Part shown: positions 48,083 through 56,480 of the stretch, in pieces
Position numbering within the stretch: the stretch's first letter is position 1
Layout of the letters: every line of letters starts with the position of its first letter
Source: Schizochytrium sp. CCTCC M209059
Taxonomy: Eukaryota > Sar > Bigyra > Thraustochytrida > Thraustochytriidae
Assembly (NCBI GenBank): GCA_000818945.1
Contig: KN805375.1
Span: forward strand, 9,788 to 73,787
Direction: 5' to 3'
DNA length: 64,000 nt
The notes under the pieces: model-generated
What the model was told of the DNA's origin: nothing
The model's input: only the letters and a program-made list of their open reading frames with translations
The model's database searches: none
Program-made: the position numbers and the translations under genes

Positions 48083-48404
48083 ATTAAAGGCACAGACAGA
48101 CAGACAGACAGACACAGGGCGCCCGCGATTGATCAATTGATCGATCGATCGATTGATTGATCGATTGATTGATCGACGAGGAGAGAGAGAGAATAAATAA
48201 GTGGACGGGCAGGGAGTGCGCGGCCGGTGATGCGGTGCGGAGCGAGGCGCGGCTGAACGCGGCAGAGGGAGGGCAGGGCGGCGCAGGGGCGCGGGCCCGC
48301 GAGCGCAGCAAAGCGGAAAGGAGAGCAGCCGAGCAGAGCAGATCGGAGCGGAGCGGAGAGGATCAGCGCGACCGACCGGCAGCCAGCTTCGCTCGCTCAG
48401 CGAA

Positions 48405-48486
48405 AGGAAGGAAGGAAGGAAGAAAGAAAGAACGAACGAAGGAAGGGAAGAAAGAAAGAAGAAAAGAAAGAAAGAAGAAAAAAAGC
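48405..48486 (+). repeat. Purine-only GAAG/GAAA leader abutting the glycerol kinase start
   Basis: An almost pure A/G tract of about 80 bp (GGAA then GAAA units) ends at the sequence GC just before the ATG at 48487. It is likely to lie in the 5' leader of the transcript. Confidence 0.85.
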
Positions 48487-50130
48487 ATGGGCTGCCTGGG
48501 CTGCATCGGCGGAGGCAAACCCGCAACGAGCTCGAAGGCAGAACCCCAACCCGCGCCGCCCACGACCGAGCCCGAGAAGCAAGAGCAACAGCAAGAGCAA
48601 CAGCAGACGAGCAAGATGTCCAAGTACGTCGGCAGCATCGACCAGGGTACCACCAGCACCCGCTTCATCATCTTCAACGAGGATGGCGAGATCGTCGCTG
48701 ACGCTCAGCATGAGCACGAGCAGATCATGCCCAAGGAGGGCTGGGTTGAGCACGACCCCATGGAGATCTGGGAGAAGACCGTCCGCGTGATCGAGGAGTC
48801 CCTCGAGAAGGCCAACCTCAAGGGCTCTGACCTCTCCGCCATCGGCATCACCAACCAGCGTGAGACCACCGTCGTCTGGTCCAAGTCCACCGGCAAGCCC
48901 CTCCACAACGCCATTGTCTGGATGGACATGCGCTCGCAGACCTTCTGCGACAAGCTCTCCGCCAAGGTCGGCGGCCGCGACACCCTCCAGGAGAAGACCG
49001 GTCTTCCCATTGTGCCCTACTTTGCCGGCACCAAGCTCAAGTGGCTCATCAACAACGTCGAGACCGTCGCCGAGGCCGTCAAGAACGGTGATGCTCTCTT
49101 CGGTACCATCGACACCTGGCTGCTCTGGAACCTCTCTGGCCAGAAGGAGCACCTCACTGATGTCACCAACGCCAGCCGCACCCTCCTCATGGACATCAAG
49201 ACCCTCGAGTGGGACGACGAGCTCCTCGAGCTCTTCGAGCTTCCCCGCAACATCCTCCCCGACATCAAGCCCTCCTCCGGCAAGATGTTCGATGTCGTCG
49301 AGCCCAAGTGCCTCGAGGGCGTCCCCGTCTCCGGTGTCCTCGGTGACCAGCAGGCCGCTCTCTTCGGCCAGACCTGCTTCCGCCCTGGTGATGCCAAGAA
49401 CACCTACGGCACTGGCTGCTTCCTTCTCCTCAACACCGGCGAGAAGCCTGTCCTCAGCACCCACGGCCTCCTCACCACCGTCGGCTACCAGATCGCCGGC
49501 GAGAAGCCCATCTACGCCCTCGAGGGCTCTGTCGCCATCGGTGGCGCTCTGGTCCAGTGGCTCCGCGACAACCTTGGCCTCATCAAGCACGCCCCCGAGG
49601 TCGAGGAGCTCGCCAACTCTGTCCCCAACTCGGGCGGCATCTACTTCGTGCCTGCCTTCTCCGGCCTTTACGCCCCGTACTGGCGTGATGACGCCCGTGG
49701 TGTCATTGTCGGCATGACCCGCTTCACCAACAAGGGCCACCTTGCCCGCGCCACCCTCGAGTCCGTCTCCTACCAGTCTTGCGACATGTTCGAGGCCATG
49801 GAGAAGGACTCCAAGGTCAAGCTCAAGAGCCTCCGTGTCGATGGTGGCATGGTCGAGAACGACACCCTCATGCAGTTCCAGGCCGATATGCTCGACACCC
49901 CCGTCGTCCGCCCCAAGGTCGCCGAGACCACCGCTCTCGGTGCCGCCTACGCCGCTGGTCTTGCCGTCGGTGTCTGGCCCAACCTCGAGAAGCTCCAGGA
50001 GCGCTGGGCTGTCGAGAAGTCCTGGGAGCCCAAGCTCGACAAGGATCAGCGCGAGCGCAACATGCTCGGCTGGTCCAAGGCCATCCAGCGCACCTACGGC
50101 TGGATCGATGACGACTTCCAGCAGGGCTAA
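48487..50130 (+). CDS. GK: Glycerol kinase with acylation-type N-terminal extension
   Basis: A 547-residue FGGY kinase making sn-glycerol-3-phosphate. The core from residue 44 (MSKYVGSIDQGTTSTRFIIF) is a full-length enzyme: phosphate loop DQGTTSTR, substrate residues NQRETTVVW and WMDMRSQ, FSGLYAPYWRDDARG, adenosine loop RVDGGMVEND. Before it, residues 1-43 begin MGCLGCIGGGKP, a strong N-myristoylation plus palmitoylation motif, followed by a Pro/Gln/Glu-rich linker. This predicts a membrane-tethered kinase; the ATG at 48616 could give a soluble form if leaky scanning occurs. Codons are restricted to a few C/G-ending choices (CTC, GTC, ATC, GCC, AAG, GAG), much more than neighbours, implying very high expression. 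This bias also creates a long empty antisense frame. Confidence 0.95.
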   Translation: MGCLGCIGGGKPATSSKAEPQPAPPTTEPEKQEQQQEQQQTSKMSKYVGSIDQGTTSTRFIIFNEDGEIVADAQHEHEQIMPKEGWVEHDPMEIWEKTVRVIEESLEKANLKGSDLSAIGITNQRETTVVWSKSTGKPLHNAIVWMDMRSQTFCDKLSAKVGGRDTLQEKTGLPIVPYFAGTKLKWLINNVETVAEAVKNGDALFGTIDTWLLWNLSGQKEHLTDVTNASRTLLMDIKTLEWDDELLELFELPRNILPDIKPSSGKMFDVVEPKCLEGVPVSGVLGDQQAALFGQTCFRPGDAKNTYGTGCFLLLNTGEKPVLSTHGLLTTVGYQIAGEKPIYALEGSVAIGGALVQWLRDNLGLIKHAPEVEELANSVPNSGGIYFVPAFSGLYAPYWRDDARGVIVGMTRFTNKGHLARATLESVSYQSCDMFEAMEKDSKVKLKSLRVDGGMVENDTLMQFQADMLDTPVVRPKVAETTALGAAYAAGLAVGVWPNLEKLQERWAVEKSWEPKLDKDQRERNMLGWSKAIQRTYGWIDDDFQQG

Positions 50131-51455
50131 GTGCTGTCTGCGAACTGTTTCTGTCTCTTGTCTTCGTTCGCGGCCCCGCCAGCAGCAGCACCATCATCAA
50201 TAACAGCAGAGCTACTGGCTTTGCCTAAAGACTGACGTCTCTTTCTCGCCGGTCTCTCTTTTTCATTTATCCACACACGCTTTCTTATTCTCATCATTAT
50301 CGCGTAACTATTTTCAATCATTATGGATTCCACTCCCCCTCCCCCAAAAGTCTGATCAGTTGAGTGACATTGTGAGTTTGTGCACAGCGCTTTAACAATA
50401 TAAGGTGCGGGGCACACACACATCACGAATTCGCCAGCGAGTCTTTCAGTACTCCAACAATGACAAAGCTTCAGACCCCCTCCGTCTTCAAGGGTTATTG
50501 TCAGTCAAGTTCATGTCATGAAGAGAAATTCTGCATCCTGCCTCGTCTCTGTTGCGCGAATTACTTATGCAGGAATCGAGAGGACGAGTGTCATCATGTA
50601 CTCGATAGTCACTATTCGCTTTGCTCTCGGGACGATCCACAACATCATCTCCCTGGTCAGCGTTGCATTCATGAACCTCTTCCGAAAATAGGCGTAGTAC
50701 GCGATCCTGTCTGCGCATAGTAGGGATCAATGATGGGACTGATGCGAATATGTTCGGCTGGAGGTGCGTTCGACCTGAATCATCCATCACACATGCGGGA
50801 CGAAAATGTGAAATGTAGGCAATCCTCTTCTTCAGGATCGAGACCAGACGTTACGAATACGTAGACAACAGAATGTCCACGGTGCAATCGTTACACCCTA
50901 TTTCGCTCTCGAGCACAGAGCACAAAGCACCATGCGCGACGTGGCTGACCATCTCTTTTTCAAGTAAAAGTGGCAACGATCTGAAAATTGCTGGTTTGGG
51001 ACTGCAAGGCTCTATTTGTAAACCTTGTTGCTGCTGTACGTTCTGATCAAGGAAAAACGAGTGCGGCGCCAAGGCGGTCAATCAAGCCAATTGGTAAGTC
51101 ACACTCATGCGTTACGGCAAAAGACTACAAAGGTATACCACACCACACCAATCATTGATCATCTGCGTACGTAAAAACACTATTTTCATTGAGGCACTCC
51201 TTAAACTCCTCGCTACATCATCAAACACTTTCCACTTACTCGCACTTACCAAAGGTAAAAGGATGGCTTCGAAGCTGATTGCCGTGGTGACATACCGCCC
51301 ATCTTGTTTTCGCAAGATATTTTTTTTTTTCCCCTCTCGCCCCTTTCTCGCCTCGCTATCTTGCCTGCTTGTCATCAATCGCCTACTTGCAGTCAGTCTC
51401 AAAGCTTCAGGCAACGCGGTGCAGAGCGCGAGCTCGTGCACCCGAGAGGAGATCG
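50131..51455. other. Intergenic region between glycerol kinase and the large unknown gene
   Basis: About 1.3 kb, AT-richer than upstream gaps, with a C run near 50333-50344 and a T run near 51311-51321. Two short frames (50460-50720 plus, 50488-50790 minus) overlap and neither has family features. A few hundred bases near each end are the presumed 3' flank and promoter. Confidence 0.45.
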
Positions 51456-54400
51456 ATGGAAGCGCTCGCGCAGGCGCGGCGCGCTCTTGAACAGAGACGC
51501 GAAGCGCGCGACGCTGCCGAAGGCGCCATTGAGGAGTTATGCGTCAAAGCATTGTCGCGACGCTGCGCTCAACTCCGTAAACAACTCGACCTCCATCGCG
51601 CCTCAGACCAGGAAGAGGCGCGTATTGCCTCTGCAAAAGAAGCGAAACGGCAACAACAACAACAACAGTCACAGCAAAAGGCTGCGTCGACCCTTACGTC
51701 TGATCAAAGAGCGCAAATCCGTGCGCGCCTCGTCGCATTTTACGAGCAGCACAACAAAGCAAAGGCCGATGACGTAGATAAGGTCCTCGACCACTTTGAG
51801 GGCAGGCTCGAGACTCTCAACGAAGCTCTCATCATGCAGTATGGCAAGGGTATCAAACTCAATGTGCAAGAGGATCCTGGAGCTGCCGCTGCCGTCCAGG
51901 TTCGCAAAGATATCGCCTCCTCAGACATTCCGGACCCGCGCACCATGCTCGAAGCCCGCGTTACTCGCCACGAGGACCTCTTTCGCGCTGCTGCCGAAGA
52001 AAAATTCCTCCCGCGACACATGTTCAAATTTCGATCCAGCTCCGGCAAGTCCATGGTCGGCCTTCAGGACTTTTGGATTGAGGAGATTGCAGGTACACTT
52101 CGCGCCGATCTCTGCTTAAAACAATCCAAGGCTTCGCAGTCATATGGCCAGGCCAACGGTGCAGAAAATTCACCGACGGCTCAAAAGTCTAAGACTCCTT
52201 TGACAGGAGCAGCAGCAGCAGCAGCAGGAGCAGGTGCAGCTGGATCTGGATCTGGAGCAGCTGAAAAGGCACATCGTCGCAGTGTTCCGATCCCAGAACT
52301 TGGCCTGCGCACCGTCAAGCCCATTAAAGTTGTCTGCAGGACCAACCAACTTAAAATCGTTGAAAAGGTAGTGCCTAGTGATCCTCCAGAAAACGGAATC
52401 GGCAAGACATACACCTTGGACAGTCTCGATGTAGAGTGTGAAGTCGAGTTTTCCCTCGTCTTCGAGTACCGTCGTGTCAGTGCTGAGTCGCATCGACGAC
52501 GCTGGCGCGCGGCCCCACAGTTTTCCTTCAAGGTTTCCAAGCTCAAGACACAGCACACCTTTGTGGATTCGCTACTTCGCACAGTGATCAACTCGGCTCT
52601 ACCCGCCGAGATCCGTCGAGCCTGTGAAAGGTACCTTGTCAGCGAGCTTGGCACGCTCATGCTCGACGCTCGCACGCGCACTGCCAACCAAGATCGCTCC
52701 ATGGGACTTGCCATTCTCTGTGAAGTTCTCATTGGAGGATGGCCACCTCGGCGCGCCTTTCGTGTCGATCTGCATCGCTCTCTCAAAACCAACGAGCAAA
52801 AGCTGGTGGCGGAAGTCCTGAGCAAGCTTAAGGCTACTCCAGATCAAATGCAAACTCTCCACGCCCTCAATGAGCACTTTGCGTCCCAGGCACGCGCAAA
52901 CGATGCAAAAGCATCTTCTTTGTCATCCTCGTCGTCTTTCGGGGGAAGTCGTGGCGGGTTTCGTCACTGGATCAACCTGGCAGCTCGCGGCACGGGTGCC
53001 TCCAAGGAGATGAAAGATGTGCCCGTTTGGGCCCAGGGTCTATTGCCCGTGCCCGCTGTCACCCTCGAGAATCTCATCCGGCTCAGGTCCGGCCTCTTCG
53101 TTGCCGATCTCGTGTCGTCTCGAGGGGCCAACGCTGCAGACCCTGACTCCGACGAGGAAGCTGGCATGACCACAGATGAGGAGCTTTTCACGGCAAGCGA
53201 GCAGTCTGAGTCCGAGTCTGAGTCTGAGTCAGAGGCTGAGTCTGAGTCTGAGTTAGAAGCTGAGTCCGAGGCTGCCGGGTCCGACGAAGCCTCCCGTGAG
53301 GCCGTCGACGCGAACATTACGGGAGACAATTCGCGCGCAAATCAACGAGCCCGCATCGACCTCAACGACTTCAAATCCCAAGAAGCGAGCACTGAGTTCG
53401 CCCAAGAGTATAATGAGGTCGTCGCGCGTGCCGTTCGTGCGCAGGAGGAAGCGCAAACTGTGCTTGACCAGATCTGCGACAAAGCCAAGATTCCACGCTG
53501 GAGCCTGGCCAAGCTCATGCAGCATCTCGAACGCAACGTACTTTGCAAAAAGATTTCCGCTGAACTACAAGTGCACGCCATGGATTGCCGTCTCGATGCG
53601 GATGTGACTGTCGAAACGCTGCAGTCCTTATTCTTCAAGGAGCTACGCATGTCGCGATCGTTCATTGGCGAGATCGCCTATCAACGTCATCTCAAGGCGT
53701 TGCATCAAGCTTTTACTCCTGCCAAGCTCGCAACCATTGCCATCAAGTCCCTAGCGGGCAACCTACGCTTCACCTTTACGGGAGCCGTCTCTGGCGGTAG
53801 CATGCCTGCCTTCGAGATCTCTTTCAAGGACCTCACCTCGGAGGGCGTCGTCGATCTCCAGCTGAGCAATCTTCGTCTCGGTGGTAACTTCAAAGAGTTC
53901 ATTGTGTGGTTCGTGTCATTTCTCAAACAGATGCGAAGTCGCAGCGCCATGTCGCGCAAGCAAAAGAAAAAGTCCACCGAGATAGTCCGGGCGCTCGAGC
54001 AAGATGTGCTCAAGCACGTGGAGCTCTTGCAGTTTTTCCTCGACCTCGAGCTTTCGATTGCACAGCATCGTCAAGACGAGGTCTCGCTCATTTTCGCCAT
54101 GACTGCGCAAAAGGAAAACCCGCGTCCCGCGCTCAGCGCCCAGCTGGCTGGCGAGCTGTGGCACATGTTGCCGCATCATACACTCTATTTCCCTTTTGCG
54201 ATGGAGGCACGAAGGATGGCGCTTAAATTATTCAAGGGCGAAGCCGGGACTGCGCAGGGCACGGGCGCTCAGCTCACTGCCTCCATTTCTTCCGAGATGC
54301 CGCAGACTGTTGCCGATCTCGCGCTGACCCTGCTTGGCGACGCGGGTCTGAAAGCACGGGAGCTTTCGACCCAAGATGCTCATTATGTTGCCGGCTTCAC

Positions 54401-54620
54401 GGCGCTTCTCCTGGCAGCTACAGGAGACGACGCCTTTGTCCGCGCTATCAACCCAGATGTCGAAGATGAAGGCCAGACGGACCTTGAAGATGACGAGGAG
54501 GAAGAAGAAGAAGAAGAAGAAGAAGAAGAAGAAGAAGAGGAGGAGGATGAAGAAGGGAGAAAAGAAGATGTAGGTGCCGATGGCGATGATGAGGCCGACG
54601 CAGACGATGAGTTTGCGTAG
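51456..54620 (+). CDS. Unknown large protein, 1054 residues, with acidic tail
   Basis: Not recognised as a named family. Residues 1-70 are coiled coil ending in a Gln run. About 90-135 hold a compact helical motif (RARLVAFYEQHNKAKADDVD, KVLDHFEGRLETLNEALIMQ, YGKG) of the kind seen repeatedly in large protist proteins, then conserved-looking FKFRSSSGKSMVGLQDFWIE. A beta-rich part (TVKPIKVVCRTNQLKIVEKV, then LDVECEVEFSLVFEYRRV) and a second beta-rich part (LRFTFTGAVSGGSMPAFEIS, VVDLQLSNLRLGG, KEFIVWFVSFLKQM) recall lipid-binding TULIP/BPI-like folds, but this is only a visual impression. A Ser-Glu repeat lies at about 584-612, and the C-terminus has a run of about 15 Glu. No signal peptide or membrane helix. 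The frame starts earlier at TTG; 51456 is the first ATG. Confidence 0.75.
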   Translation: MEALAQARRALEQRREARDAAEGAIEELCVKALSRRCAQLRKQLDLHRASDQEEARIASAKEAKRQQQQQQSQQKAASTLTSDQRAQIRARLVAFYEQHNKAKADDVDKVLDHFEGRLETLNEALIMQYGKGIKLNVQEDPGAAAAVQVRKDIASSDIPDPRTMLEARVTRHEDLFRAAAEEKFLPRHMFKFRSSSGKSMVGLQDFWIEEIAGTLRADLCLKQSKASQSYGQANGAENSPTAQKSKTPLTGAAAAAAGAGAAGSGSGAAEKAHRRSVPIPELGLRTVKPIKVVCRTNQLKIVEKVVPSDPPENGIGKTYTLDSLDVECEVEFSLVFEYRRVSAESHRRRWRAAPQFSFKVSKLKTQHTFVDSLLRTVINSALPAEIRRACERYLVSELGTLMLDARTRTANQDRSMGLAILCEVLIGGWPPRRAFRVDLHRSLKTNEQKLVAEVLSKLKATPDQMQTLHALNEHFASQARANDAKASSLSSSSSFGGSRGGFRHWINLAARGTGASKEMKDVPVWAQGLLPVPAVTLENLIRLRSGLFVADLVSSRGANAADPDSDEEAGMTTDEELFTASEQSESESESESEAESESELEAESEAAGSDEASREAVDANITGDNSRANQRARIDLNDFKSQEASTEFAQEYNEVVARAVRAQEEAQTVLDQICDKAKIPRWSLAKLMQHLERNVLCKKISAELQVHAMDCRLDADVTVETLQSLFFKELRMSRSFIGEIAYQRHLKALHQAFTPAKLATIAIKSLAGNLRFTFTGAVSGGSMPAFEISFKDLTSEGVVDLQLSNLRLGGNFKEFIVWFVSFLKQMRSRSAMSRKQKKKSTEIVRALEQDVLKHVELLQFFLDLELSIAQHRQDEVSLIFAMTAQKENPRPALSAQLAGELWHMLPHHTLYFPFAMEARRMALKLFKGEAGTAQGTGAQLTASISSEMPQTVADLALTLLGDAGLKARELSTQDAHYVAGFTALLLAATGDDAFVRAINPDVEDEGQTDLEDDEEEEEEEEEEEEEEEEEDEEGRKEDVGADGDDEADADDEFA

Positions 54621-54709
54621 CTACCTGCTCAACATAGATTATATAACCTACCTGTCATACACGTTTACACGAAGGCTTTTGTTGCATCGTTTCAAAAGAT
54701 TGTTCTCTG

Positions 54710-54752
54710 CCTGCCTGCTTGCTTGCTCGCTTGCTTGCTTGCTTGCTCGCTC

Positions 54753-54789
<37 letters not shown>
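54710..54789. repeat. GCTT tetranucleotide repeat between convergent genes
   Basis: About twenty tetramers of GCTT with GCTC variants and two leading GCCT units, ending nine bases before the stop codon of the gamma-glutamyltransferase gene on the other strand. Confidence 0.95.
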
Positions 54790-54797
54790 TATTTGTT

Positions 54798-56480
54798 TCA
54801 ATAGCCGATTGCAAGACCGTCCGCGCGGCCATCGGAACCGCCGCAAAGAACGCCAGTCTTTCGATCGCGCGTGATGATCTGAGCACGACCAAAGAGAAGG
54901 CGATCCAGACCCGTCACAGTGCATTTCCCATTGGGCTTCAAAACACGGTGGCCCATCTTCTCCAGTGCGGCAATGACCTCCGGTGAAAACCCATCCTCAA
55001 AAGCAACCTCTCCATTCGCCTCGCCTGCGCAAATGACGAAGCGAGGCATGTCGATCGCAGTTTGTGGGTCAAGCTTGTAGTCGAGCATGTTCACCATAAG
55101 CTGCACATGAGCGGGCGCCTGCGCGAAACCGCCCATGTTCGTAAAGCTACAATACAGCTCCTGGGTATCGTGGTGCAGAGCCAGCGCGGGAATGATCGTA
55201 TGATATGGCCGCTTGCGTGGCGCCACAACGTTTAAGTGGTCGGGGACCAGAGAAAAGTTGGCCCCACGATTCTGTAGCGTAAAGCCACAGCCTTTCGGGA
55301 CAATGCCACTACCGAAACCCTCGTAATTTGAATTGACCATGGAGACTGCATTACCTGCGCCATCAATGACCTGAAAAGATACTGTATCACTTCCGGCCAT
55401 GGGTGTGCCATACTTGACATCGGCGACTGCGCAATCTCCACGAAAGTTCTTGATTTGGATATCCGCATAAGACGAATCAATGAGACCCTGAATGGGGACG
55501 TCGACGACGTCGGGGTCGGCCACGAACTGACGCGCGTCCGCAAAAGCAAAGCGCATGCACTCAACGAGAAGGTGAAGATGCTTTTTGCTACCATGTGCCA
55601 TCGTTTCCGGATCGAGGCCCTTGCCCTGACGCTTTGCTGCAGCGAGTAGGTTCAGGCCCATGAGTGCAGCAATGCCCTGACCGCTTGGAGGCACCTCGAT
55701 CACATCCATGTCTCCGTACTGAACGTGAATTGGCTCTGGAAACGTACTTATGTGGGCTGCGAGGTCATCTTGTTCCATGGTGGAACCCATTTCATTCAAA
55801 ATGCGACAAATGGCCTCGCCAGCGCGTCCTTTGTAAAAGGCATCCTTACCCCCAGCGCCAAGTTCGCGCAATGTGCGAGCAAGTCCTGGATTGCGAAAAA
55901 TCTCGCCAGCGCGCGGCGCGCGAGCTTCGCCCGAGCTTGATCCGTCCTGGATAAGCATTTCACCACGAGTGCTTTCAGGCCGAAGCTGAACGCTTTGCCT
56001 TTCCCATTCGAGTGCTGTAATTCCTGCAACGGGAAAGCCCTCTTCCGCAAGAGCTGCAGCAGGCTCGAGAACCTTGGCCAGCGGCATGGTGCCCCAACGC
56101 TTAACTGCATCGTCCCAACCCGCTGCAGTTCCGGGGACGGTGACACAATGGACACTTGAGGGGTCAAGTGCAGTTGCCTCAGGAGCGGACTCGCTCTTGG
56201 CGCGGTCGAGCGTCAACTTTGCGGGAGATCTGCCTGACCCATTCAGTGCAAAGACTTTCTTGGTCGCTGCTTCATAAAAAAGGAGGAAACAGTCACCGCC
56301 CAGGCCCGTCGAGCACGGCTCGGTCACGTTCAGGGTTGCCGCCATGGCAATGGCTGCGTCGACGGCATTGCCGCCCTCGCGAAGAATTTGCAGGCCATGA
56401 GAGCTTGCTAGCGACTGCGAGCTCGCTACCATGCCGTGCCGCGCGAACACTGCCGAGCGTCGCGACTGAAAGAGTACCAT
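54798..56480 (-). CDS. Gamma-glutamyltransferase family enzyme, cytosolic type
   Basis: A 560-residue Ntn-hydrolase precursor. The large subunit has the family start VASSQSLASSHGLQILREGG, NAVDAAIAMAATLNVTEP, GLGGDCFLLFY. The self-processing site is GSD/TVSF with catalytic Thr366; downstream VSMVNSNYEGFGSGIV and GFTLQNRGANF, PYHTIIPAL and TNMGGFAQ complete the substrate pocket. It would transfer or hydrolyse gamma-glutamyl groups of glutathione and related peptides. Unlike animal, fungal and plant GGTs there is no N-terminal signal anchor; length and motifs (NYEGFGSGIV, LQNRGA) look nearest to bacterial YwrD-type proteins, so horizontal acquisition is plausible but unproven. Start ATG at 56480 precedes the family N-terminus by about 16 residues. 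Confidence 0.9.
   Translation of the reverse strand: MVLFQSRRSAVFARHGMVASSQSLASSHGLQILREGGNAVDAAIAMAATLNVTEPCSTGLGGDCFLLFYEAATKKVFALNGSGRSPAKLTLDRAKSESAPEATALDPSSVHCVTVPGTAAGWDDAVKRWGTMPLAKVLEPAAALAEEGFPVAGITALEWERQSVQLRPESTRGEMLIQDGSSSGEARAPRAGEIFRNPGLARTLRELGAGGKDAFYKGRAGEAICRILNEMGSTMEQDDLAAHISTFPEPIHVQYGDMDVIEVPPSGQGIAALMGLNLLAAAKRQGKGLDPETMAHGSKKHLHLLVECMRFAFADARQFVADPDVVDVPIQGLIDSSYADIQIKNFRGDCAVADVKYGTPMAGSDTVSFQVIDGAGNAVSMVNSNYEGFGSGIVPKGCGFTLQNRGANFSLVPDHLNVVAPRKRPYHTIIPALALHHDTQELYCSFTNMGGFAQAPAHVQLMVNMLDYKLDPQTAIDMPRFVICAGEANGEVAFEDGFSPEVIAALEKMGHRVLKPNGKCTVTGLDRLLFGRAQIITRDRKTGVLCGGSDGRADGLAIGY

Larger units (their letters stand above)
43027..48486. other. Long divergent gene-free region
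   Basis: About 5.5 kb between the lipid kinase and glycerol kinase starts. No frame shows domain character. The left part (43.2-44.1 kb) is AT-richer and holds a duplicated 40-bp unit. The rest is GC-rich with simple repeats: AAG/GAA run (44170-44212), GCGAGCAA run (44408-44437), GA run (44525-44562), TGCGTC/TGCGAA hexamers (44690-44775), GCCGA run (45690-45720), GGCCA run (46450-46475), GAATG and GGAA runs (46650-46700), GA run (47030-47055), five 16-bp units (47526-47605), CTTT and GAAA runs, GACA and GATT/GATC runs (48092-48177). Confidence 0.6.

Noticed and set aside
47459..48160. 233-codon plus-strand frame with FFKSSLFQ-type repeats
   Set aside because: The periodic part is a readout of the 16-bp DNA array in three phases, and the end is Ser/Phe or Lys/Arg runs from CTTT and GAAA repeats.
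43027..48486. Mobile element as the cause of the long gap
   Set aside because: No transposase, reverse transcriptase, terminal repeats or target duplication could be seen; only simple and short tandem repeats.
48397..49740. 447-codon minus-strand frame antisense to glycerol kinase
   Set aside because: Created by the restricted C/G-ending codons of the sense gene; composition is Gly/Leu/Glu/Asp-rich without motifs.
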